Shown here piece by piece: positions 58,046-64,000 of a stretch of 64,000 nucleotides of DNA; positions within the stretch are counted from its first letter, which is position 1; every line of letters begins with the position of its first letter. The position numbers and the translations under genes were made by a program. The DNA comes from Leifsonia sp. 466MF. GTDB taxonomy: Bacteria > Actinomycetota > Actinomycetes > Actinomycetales > Microbacteriaceae. The stretch spans positions 3,472,001-3,536,000 of the forward strand of contig NZ_LT629696.1 of NCBI RefSeq assembly GCF_900100265.1. The letters run 5' to 3'. Under the pieces are notes generated by a model. That model made no database searches and was not told where the DNA came from. It saw only the letters and a program-made list of their open reading frames with translations.

Positions 58046-60310
58046 ATGAACGCTGTGAGCACCTACCGCCTCCAGATCTCGCCCGCCTTCACCCTCCGCG
58101 ACGCCACGCAGGTGCTCGACCACATCCAGCGCCTCGGCGCCGACTGGGTCTACCTGTCGCCCCTCCTGGAGGCGGAGCCGGGTTCGATGCACGGCTACGA
58201 CGTGGTCGACCACAGTCGAGTGGATGCGTCGCGCGGGGGCCCTGCGGCGCTGCGCGAGTTCGCCGACGCCGCGCACGGCCGGGGCCTCAAGGTGCTCGTC
58301 GACATCGTCCCCAACCACATGGGCGTCGCCACCCCCGCGGTCAACGCCTGGTGGTGGGATGTGCTCGAGAACGGCCAGGAGTCGCCGTATGCCTCGTACT
58401 TCGACATCGACTGGGAGTTCGGCCACGGACGTCTGCGTCTCCCCATCCTCGGCGACGGCCCGGACGAACAGGACGCCCTCCGCATCGAGGACGGCGAGCT
58501 GCGCTACTACGACCACCGCTTCCCGATCGCGGCCGGCACCGGCGATGGAACACCTCGCGAGGTCCACGCCCGCCAGCACTACGAGCTGATGTCCTGGCGC
58601 CGGGCCGACGCCGAGCTCAACTACCGCCGGTTCTTCGCCGTCAGCACCCTCGCCGGCCTCCGCGTCGAGGACCAGCGGGTGTTCGACGACACGCACCGCG
58701 AAATCGGCCGCTGGCTCGGCGAGGGGCTCGTCGACGGCCTCCGCGTCGATCACCCGGACGGCCTCCGCGACCCCGGCCAGTACCTGGAGCGCCTGCGCGA
58801 CCTCGCCGGCGACGCCCCGATCTGGGTCGAGAAGATCATCGAGGGCGACGAGCGGATGCCGGACTGGCCCGTGCAGGGCACCACCGGGTATGACGCCCTC
58901 GCGATCATCGACCGCGTCTTCGTCGACCCGTCGGGTGAGGGACCGCTGACGGCACTGGCGGGTGAGATCGACGAGCGCGAGGAGAGCCAGGACTGGGTGG
59001 AGCTCGTCCACCGCCGCAAGCGCGCCGTCGCCGACGGAATCCTGCGCTCCGAGGTGCTCCGGGTCGTCCGCGAGCTCGGCGAGGGGACGGACGAGGAGAT
59101 CGCGGACGCCGTCGCGGAGCTGGCGGCGTGGTTCCCCGTGTACCGCAGCTATCTGCCGTACGGCGACGAATACCTGGAGGAGGCACGTCAGGCCGCCGCG
59201 GCGACGCGTCCGGACCTCGCACCCGTGATCGCTCGTATCGTCGACCGCCTGGGCGACCGGTTCGAGCAGACCACCGGCGCCATCATGGCGAAGGGCGTGG
59301 AGGACAACGCCTTCTACCGCTTCACGCGGCTCGTCTCGCTGACGGAGGTCGGCGCGGACCCGTCCGAGTTCGCGCTCTCGCCGGAGGAGTTCCACCGTCG
59401 GCAGAGCGATCGTGAGCGCCGGCTCCCCGAGTCGATGACGGTGCTGTCGACCCACGACACCAAGCGCGGAGAGGACACCCGGGCGCGCATTCACGTGCTG
59501 GCCGAGCTGCCGGGCCGCTGGGAGCGGTTCCTGCGCACGGTGCGCGAGCGCGTCGGTTTCGGCGACGGCTCGCTCGAGAGCCTGCTGTGGCAGTCGATCG
59601 TCGGCGCGTGGCCCGCGTCGCGGGAGCGCCTGCACGACTACGCCCTGAAAGCAGCGCGCGAGGCGGGCGCATCCACCGGCTGGACCGATCCCGACGAGGC
59701 GTTCGAGGAACGGATGTTCGCCGCTGTCGACGCCGCCTTCGACGACGAGCGGGTGCGGGCCGAGGTCGAGGCCCTGGCGGCGGTGATCGAGGCGCCCGGC
59801 GCGAGCAACGGCCTCGGCGCCAAGCTCCTGCAGCTGATGGCGCCCGGCATCCCGGACGTGTACCAGGGGTCGGAGCGCTGGGAGCGCTCGCTCGTCGATC
59901 CCGACAACCGCCGTCCCGTCGAGTTCGACGCGGCAGCCGCCCTCCTCGCCCACATCGACGAGGGATGGCAGCCCGAGATCGACTCGTCGGGCGCGGCGAA
60001 AGAGCTGATCACCGCCAAGGCGCTCCGCCTGCGCCGCGACCGGCCGGAGCTGTTCAGCGGTTACCGTCCCGTCTACGCCGAGGGCTCGCGTGCCGGCCAC
60101 CTCGTCGGGTTCGACCGCGGCGGTGCGATCGCGCTCGCCACCCGCCTGCCCGTCGGGCTCTCCGCGACCGGCGGATGGGCGGACACCACCATCGACCTGG
60201 GAGAGGAGCCCATGCGCGACGAACTCACCGGACGCGACTACTCGGGCCGCGTCCCGCTCGCCTCCGTGTTCGAGACCTACCCGGTCGCCCTGCTGGCGGT
60301 GGCCCGATGA
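58046..60310 (+). CDS. treY: Maltooligosyl trehalose synthase (TreY)
   Basis: The 754-residue GH13 enzyme converts the reducing end of maltodextrin to a trehalose unit. The family opening [16 protein letters not shown] is present, with the nucleophile Asp in [11 protein letters not shown], the Glu in IWVEKIIEG and the third acid in [11 protein letters not shown]. Length is typical. The ATG at 58046 has GGAG only 2 bases away; a GTG at 58055 (10-base spacing) is an alternative. Its stop overlaps the treZ ATG by 4 bases, so the two trehalose enzymes are translationally coupled. Confidence 0.94.
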   Translation: MNAVSTYRLQISPAFTLRDATQVLDHIQRLGADWVYLSPLLEAEPGSMHGYDVVDHSRVDASRGGPAALREFADAAHGRGLKVLVDIVPNHMGVATPAVNAWWWDVLENGQESPYASYFDIDWEFGHGRLRLPILGDGPDEQDALRIEDGELRYYDHRFPIAAGTGDGTPREVHARQHYELMSWRRADAELNYRRFFAVSTLAGLRVEDQRVFDDTHREIGRWLGEGLVDGLRVDHPDGLRDPGQYLERLRDLAGDAPIWVEKIIEGDERMPDWPVQGTTGYDALAIIDRVFVDPSGEGPLTALAGEIDEREESQDWVELVHRRKRAVADGILRSEVLRVVRELGEGTDEEIADAVAELAAWFPVYRSYLPYGDEYLEEARQAAAATRPDLAPVIARIVDRLGDRFEQTTGAIMAKGVEDNAFYRFTRLVSLTEVGADPSEFALSPEEFHRRQSDRERRLPESMTVLSTHDTKRGEDTRARIHVLAELPGRWERFLRTVRERVGFGDGSLESLLWQSIVGAWPASRERLHDYALKAAREAGASTGWTDPDEAFEERMFAAVDAAFDDERVRAEVEALAAVIEAPGASNGLGAKLLQLMAPGIPDVYQGSERWERSLVDPDNRRPVEFDAAAALLAHIDEGWQPEIDSSGAAKELITAKALRLRRDRPELFSGYRPVYAEGSRAGHLVGFDRGGAIALATRLPVGLSATGGWADTTIDLGEEPMRDELTGRDYSGRVPLASVFETYPVALLAVAR

Positions 60311-62007
60311 CCGCCGCCGACCGCCGGTTCCCCGTGTGGGCCCCGGAGGCGCGATCGGTGGATGTGGTGCTCGGCGGCCTGGGCACCTTCCCGCTCGCGC
60401 GTGTGCCCGCGTCCGACGCGAGCCCGACCGGCGGATGGTGGGAGCTGGCGGAGGCGCCGGAGCTCCCGACCGAACCCCTCGACTACGGCTTCCTCGTCGA
60501 CGGCGACGGCCCTTTCCCCGATCCGAGGTCGCGCTGCCAGCCGAACGGCGTGCACGAGCTGAGCCGGGAGTTCGACCCGCGTGCCCACGCCTGGGACGAC
60601 GGCGCGTGGGAGGGCCGCGACCTGACCGGCGCCGTGATCTACGAGCTGCACATCGGCACCTTCACGCCCGAGGGCACCCTCGACGCCGCCGCCGCGCGGC
60701 TCGACCACCTGATCGGCCTCGGCGTCGACGCGATCGAGCTGCTCCCGGTGAACGCCTTCAACGGGACGCACAACTGGGGCTACGACGGCGTGCTCTGGTA
60801 CGCCGTCCAGGAGCAGTACGGCGGACCGGCGGCGTACCAGCGCTTCGTGGAGGAGTGCCACCGCCGGGGTCTCGCCGTCATCCAGGACGTCGTCTACAAC
60901 CACCTCGGCCCGAGCGGCAACTACCTGCCGAAGTTCGGCCCGTACCTCGGCCAGGGCGCCAGCACCTGGGGGGTGAACATCAACCTCGACGGCCCGCAGT
61001 CCGACGAGGTGCGCCGCTACATCCTCGACAACGCCGAGTACTGGTTGCGCGAGATGCACGTCGACGGTCTGCGGCTGGATGCGGTGCACGCCCTGCAGGA
61101 CCACCGAGCCACCCACCTGCTCGAGGAGCTCGCGCTCCTCGCCGACGAGCTCGCCGGGGAGACCGGCCGGCCGCGCACCCTGATCGCCGAGAGCGACCTG
61201 AACGACCCGAAGCTGATCCGCACCCGCTCGCACCACGGCTACGGCCTCCACGCGCAGTGGGACGACGACGTGCACCACGCGATCCACGCCACCCTGAGCG
61301 GCGAGGACACGGGCTACTACAGCGATTTCGCCCGCCCGGAGGCGCTGGTGAAGGTGTTCCAGCGCGGCTTCTTCCACGACGGCACCTGGTCGAGCTTCCG
61401 CGAGCGCCACCACGGCCGCCCGATCGACCCGGACATCCCCTTCACCCGCCTGGTCGTGTTCAGCCAGGACCACGACCAGATCGGCAACCGCGCCGCGGGC
61501 GACCGCCTCACCGCGACGCTCGACCCCGGACGTCTCGCGGCGGCCGCAGCCCTCACCCTGCTCGGCCCGTTCACGCCGATGCTCTTCATGGGCGAGGAGT
61601 GGGCCGCGACGACCCCGTGGCAGTTCTTCACCTCGCATCCCGAGCCCGAATTGGGGAAGGCGACCGCCGAGGGCCGCATCGCGGAGTTCGCCAAGATGGG
61701 CTGGGACCCCGCCGTCGTGCCCGACCCGCAGGACCCGGAGACCTTCCTGCGCTCCAAGCTCGACTGGTCGGAGCCGGAGCGACCGCAGAACGCGCGGATG
61801 CTCGACTGGTACCGCACCCTCACCGCCCTGCGCCGGACGATCCCCGCCGACGCGCCCGCGACCGAGGTGGCGTACACGGACGGCGTCTTCCGGTTCCGCC
61901 GCGGCGAGCTGCTCGTCGAGGTGAGCCTGTCGGGCACGGGCCTCGGCGAAGCGCCGGCGAATGCCGTCGCGGCGTTCGGTGAGGCCGTGCGCGTGACGCG
62001 GCGGTAG
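60307..62007 (+). CDS. treZ: Maltooligosyl trehalose trehalohydrolase (TreZ)
   Basis: The 566-residue GH13 enzyme releases trehalose from the TreY product. It has an N-terminal carbohydrate-binding module ([15 protein letters not shown]), catalytic Asp in [11 protein letters not shown], Glu in [10 protein letters not shown], Asp in [13 protein letters not shown] and the family [14 protein letters not shown] segment. The ATG overlaps the treY stop (ATGA). With treY and the debranching enzyme downstream it makes the standard glycogen-to-trehalose route. Confidence 0.94.
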   Translation: MTAADRRFPVWAPEARSVDVVLGGLGTFPLARVPASDASPTGGWWELAEAPELPTEPLDYGFLVDGDGPFPDPRSRCQPNGVHELSREFDPRAHAWDDGAWEGRDLTGAVIYELHIGTFTPEGTLDAAAARLDHLIGLGVDAIELLPVNAFNGTHNWGYDGVLWYAVQEQYGGPAAYQRFVEECHRRGLAVIQDVVYNHLGPSGNYLPKFGPYLGQGASTWGVNINLDGPQSDEVRRYILDNAEYWLREMHVDGLRLDAVHALQDHRATHLLEELALLADELAGETGRPRTLIAESDLNDPKLIRTRSHHGYGLHAQWDDDVHHAIHATLSGEDTGYYSDFARPEALVKVFQRGFFHDGTWSSFRERHHGRPIDPDIPFTRLVVFSQDHDQIGNRAAGDRLTATLDPGRLAAAAALTLLGPFTPMLFMGEEWAATTPWQFFTSHPEPELGKATAEGRIAEFAKMGWDPAVVPDPQDPETFLRSKLDWSEPERPQNARMLDWYRTLTALRRTIPADAPATEVAYTDGVFRFRRGELLVEVSLSGTGLGEAPANAVAAFGEAVRVTRR

Positions 62008-62049
62008 GTCCGCTTATATATGCAATACTTCTCTCGATAGGGTGGAGGG

Positions 62050-62145
62050 ATGACAGCCGCGGCGCATGACCCCACCACGCAGCAGATGATCGATCGCATC
62101 GTCAGCCGCAACTCCGGCCTGCTCGAGCGCCTGCGCGACGCGTAA
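62050..62145 (+). CDS. Possible 31-residue small protein
   Basis: An ATG preceded by GGTGGAGGG opens a 31-residue frame beginning MTAAAHDPTTQQMIDRIVSR and ending LLERLRDA, a likely amphipathic helix. TTATATAT at 62014-62021 upstream could be a -10 element, unusual AT-richness for this genome. The rest of the 62008-62309 gap shows nothing else but the leader ORF at 62239. No homology is known, so coding is tentative. Confidence 0.4.
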   Translation: MTAAAHDPTTQQMIDRIVSRNSGLLERLRDA

Positions 62146-62238
62146 GCCGCGCGCCTAACGGTCCGCAACCCCCGTGTCAATGCCTGGATGGGTGTGTCAC
62201 CGCGCAGGTATCGTGGCGTTCTACCGAACGGAGGCACC

Positions 62239-62313
62239 GTGTCCCGACCCTGCCCCCGGCCCTATCGCCGGACCGCCCCCAGCGCACGCCGCTCGCAGGG
62301 GTCGTCCCTGTGA
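62239..62313 (+). CDS. Possible 24-residue leader peptide coupled to glgX
   Basis: A GTG with an excellent GGAGG site 4 bases upstream opens a 24-residue Arg/Pro/Ser-rich frame (MSRPCPRPYRRTAPSARR). Its TGA overlaps the glgX GTG as GTGA. It uses a different frame from glgX. Pro-Arg-rich leaders can stall ribosomes, so it may regulate or simply prime glgX translation. It is not known as a protein. Confidence 0.45.
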   Translation: MSRPCPRPYRRTAPSARRSQGSSL

Positions 62314-64000
62314 CGGCCGCCTCCACGCCGTACCCGCTCGGGGTGACCCTGCGCGACGGCGGCGCGAATGTCGCCGTCTACAGCGAGCGCGCCGACAAGG
62401 TCATCGTCTCGATCTTCGACCACCGCGGCCGTGAGAAGCAGACCGTGCTCACCGAGCGCACGGGCCACGTCTTCCACGGGTTCGTCCCCGACCTCACCGC
62501 AGGAACGCGATACGGGCTACGCGTGGATGGACCCTGGGATCCGGCCAACGGGCTCCGGTTCTCGCCGGCCAAGGTCCTGCTCGCGCCGCAGGCCCGTGCC
62601 GTGACCGGGTCGTGGGACAACACGCAGGCCGTCTTCGGCCACCAGCTCGGCCGCCCGAAGCGCCGCAGCGACACCAACGGCGCCCGCCACGTCGCCCTCG
62701 GCATCGCCATCGACCCGCAGGAGTTCGACTGGGGCGACCATGAGCGCCCGCACACCCCGCTCAGCGAGACCATCATCTACGAGCTGCACGTGAAGGGCTT
62801 CACGAAGCTGATGGAGTGGGTGCCCGAGGAGTTCCGCGGCACCTACGCCGGGCTGGCGCATCCCGCCGCCGTCGAGTACCTCAAGAACCTCGGCGTCACC
62901 GCAGTGGAGCTTCTGCCCATCCACCAGTTCGTTCAGGATGCGCACCTGCAGGAGAAGGGCCTCCGCAACTATTGGGGCTACAACTCCATCGGCTTCTTCG
63001 CCCCGCACAACGAGTACTCGGCGACCGGTGACACCGGGCACCAGGTCGACGAGTTCAAGGGCATGGTGAAGGCCCTGCACGCCGCCGGCATCGAGGTCAT
63101 CCTCGACGTGGTCTACAACCACACCGCGGAGGGCAACGACCTCGGGCCGACGTACAGCTTCAAGGGCATCGACAACCCGTCGTACTACCGGCTCGTCGAG
63201 GGGGATGCCGCCCACTACTTCGACACGACCGGCACCGGCAACAGCTTCAACGTGAGCCACCCGGCCGCCCTGCAGGTCATCATGGACTCGCTGCGGTACT
63301 GGGTCGAGGACATGCACATCGACGGGTTCCGCTTCGACCTGGCCACGACGCTGACGCGCCAGGGTGGCGACGCCAGCCTCCACAGCGCCTTCCTGACGCT
63401 TATCCAGCAGGACCCGACGCTCGCGCAGGTGAAGCTGATCGCCGAGCCGTGGGACGTCGCCGGCTACCAGCTGGGCGGGTTCCCTGCTGGCTGGTCGGAG
63501 TGGAACGGCAAGTTCCGCGACGACGTCCGCGACTACTGGCGCGGCACCCCCGGGGTGCTGTCCACCCTGTCGCAGCGGGTGCTCGGCAGCCCGGACATCT
63601 ACGAGGACTCGCGCCGCGCTCCCCTGTCGAGCGTCAACTTCGTCACCGCGCACGACGGGTTCACGCTCGCCGACCTCACCAGCTACAACGAGAAGCACAA
63701 CGAGGCGAACGGCGAGGACAACCGCGACGGCGAATCCGACAACCGCTCCAGTAACTACGGCGTTGAGGGTCCGACGGACGACCCCGGCATCAACGCTTTC
63801 CGCACGCGGCAGCGCAAGAACTTCCTCGCCACGGTCCTGCTGTCGGCCGGCGTCCCGATGATCCTCGGCGGCGACGAGATCGGGCGCACGCAGCGGGGCA
63901 ACAACAACGCCTACTGTCAGGACAACGAGATCTCCTGGTTCGACTGGCAGAACGCCGACTGGGAGCTGCACGAGTTCACCTCCAAGCTCATCCGCCTGCG
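62310..64000 (+). CDS. glgX: Glycogen debranching enzyme GlgX/TreX (3' end outside window)
   Basis: At least 563 residues of a GH13 isoamylase-type debranching enzyme are present; the gene runs off the window. It has the N-terminal CBM48 (YPLGVTLRDGGANVAVYSE), LPIHQFVQD, catalytic Asp in DGFRFDLATTL, Glu in LIAEPWDVAGYQLG and Asp in FVTAHDGFTLADL. It removes alpha-1,6 branches from glycogen, feeding TreY/TreZ. The GTG start has AGGGG upstream and overlaps a short leader ORF by 4 bases. It follows treZ by about 300 bases, so it may have its own promoter. Confidence 0.92.
   Translation, partial: MTAASTPYPLGVTLRDGGANVAVYSERADKVIVSIFDHRGREKQTVLTERTGHVFHGFVPDLTAGTRYGLRVDGPWDPANGLRFSPAKVLLAPQARAVTGSWDNTQAVFGHQLGRPKRRSDTNGARHVALGIAIDPQEFDWGDHERPHTPLSETIIYELHVKGFTKLMEWVPEEFRGTYAGLAHPAAVEYLKNLGVTAVELLPIHQFVQDAHLQEKGLRNYWGYNSIGFFAPHNEYSATGDTGHQVDEFKGMVKALHAAGIEVILDVVYNHTAEGNDLGPTYSFKGIDNPSYYRLVEGDAAHYFDTTGTGNSFNVSHPAALQVIMDSLRYWVEDMHIDGFRFDLATTLTRQGGDASLHSAFLTLIQQDPTLAQVKLIAEPWDVAGYQLGGFPAGWSEWNGKFRDDVRDYWRGTPGVLSTLSQRVLGSPDIYEDSRRAPLSSVNFVTAHDGFTLADLTSYNEKHNEANGEDNRDGESDNRSSNYGVEGPTDDPGINAFRTRQRKNFLATVLLSAGVPMILGGDEIGRTQRGNNNAYCQDNEISWFDWQNADWELHEFTSKLIRL

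Noticed and set aside
1..64000. Insertion sequences, prophage genes, toxin-antitoxin pairs, rRNA or tRNA genes
   Set aside because: I saw no transposase, integrase, phage structural protein, recognisable toxin-antitoxin pair or RNA gene signature on either strand.

Overview
The window is high-GC actinobacterial DNA. Leader-lacking or GTG/TTG-started genes, LacI/GntR-rich sugar catabolism, a treY-treZ-glgX cluster, CsbD and the short 57601-57915 protein all fit the Microbacteriaceae (Leifsonia-like). That placement is inference from gene content, not a measured phylogeny. There is no rRNA, tRNA, CRISPR array, prophage or insertion sequence that I can see. Genes are packed tightly: at least fourteen neighbouring pairs share a 4-base ATGA or GTGA stop/start overlap.

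1-29.7 kb is a carbohydrate-acid island that I read mainly as L-fucose uptake and oxidation. A minus-strand operon (10964 down to 1791) carries a sugar ABC importer, a GH29 alpha-L-fucosidase, an aldo/keto reductase, a FucU/RbsD mutarotase, a GH39 glycosidase and L-fuconate dehydratase. A second minus-strand operon (23282 down to 17689) carries another sugar ABC importer, an enolase-superfamily enzyme, a rhamnose-mutarotase-type protein and an L-fuconolactonase-type amidohydrolase. A third (25770 down to 23394) carries a zinc alcohol dehydrogenase, a KduD-like SDR and a KDPG-type aldolase. Facing it are an L-fucose-dehydrogenase-like aldo/keto reductase (25904) and a secreted GH141-type beta-helix protein (26998). 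Together these make a nearly complete route: fucose, lactone, fuconate, 2-keto-3-deoxy-fuconate, then oxidation and/or aldol cleavage. A CATACGTATG palindrome precedes the second, third and fourth units and (imperfectly) the FadR-type GntR gene at 995. GAAACGTTTC-like sites sit before the first operon and the LacI gene at 16675. Embedded in the island is a separate LacI-controlled module (11035-16535) with a Gfo/Idh/MocA oxidoreductase, a TIM-barrel isomerase, two SDRs and an epimerase.

29.7-44 kb is mixed: a glycolipid-binding protein; a TetR repressor with SRPBCC target; a GH1 beta-glucosidase; small conserved proteins; a large unrecognised secreted protein (33486) with a hydrophobic core; an EamA exporter and a CGNR regulator; an NtaA/DszA-type monooxygenase paired with an acetylhomoserine-sulfhydrylase-type enzyme (probable organosulfur salvage); and an IclR-linked aromatic hydroxylase plus metallo-beta-lactamase-fold protein. 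An 84-bp element with perfect 23-bp arms lies at 43242-43325.

44-57 kb holds a stand-alone ClpP, a small membrane protein, a GH6 cellulase, an alpha/beta hydrolase and a HAD phosphatase. It also holds an operon (53212 down to 48635) joining a polar-amino-acid-type ABC importer to a sugar-type dehydrogenase and an amine/amino-acid oxidase, under a divergent LacI regulator with twin GAGACCGGTCTC operators. Then follow a GlxA-type AraC regulator, CsbD and two tandem MarR paralogues.

57.6-64 kb is glycogen/trehalose metabolism: treY and treZ overlap by 4 bases, followed by two very short ORFs and glgX, which runs off the window.
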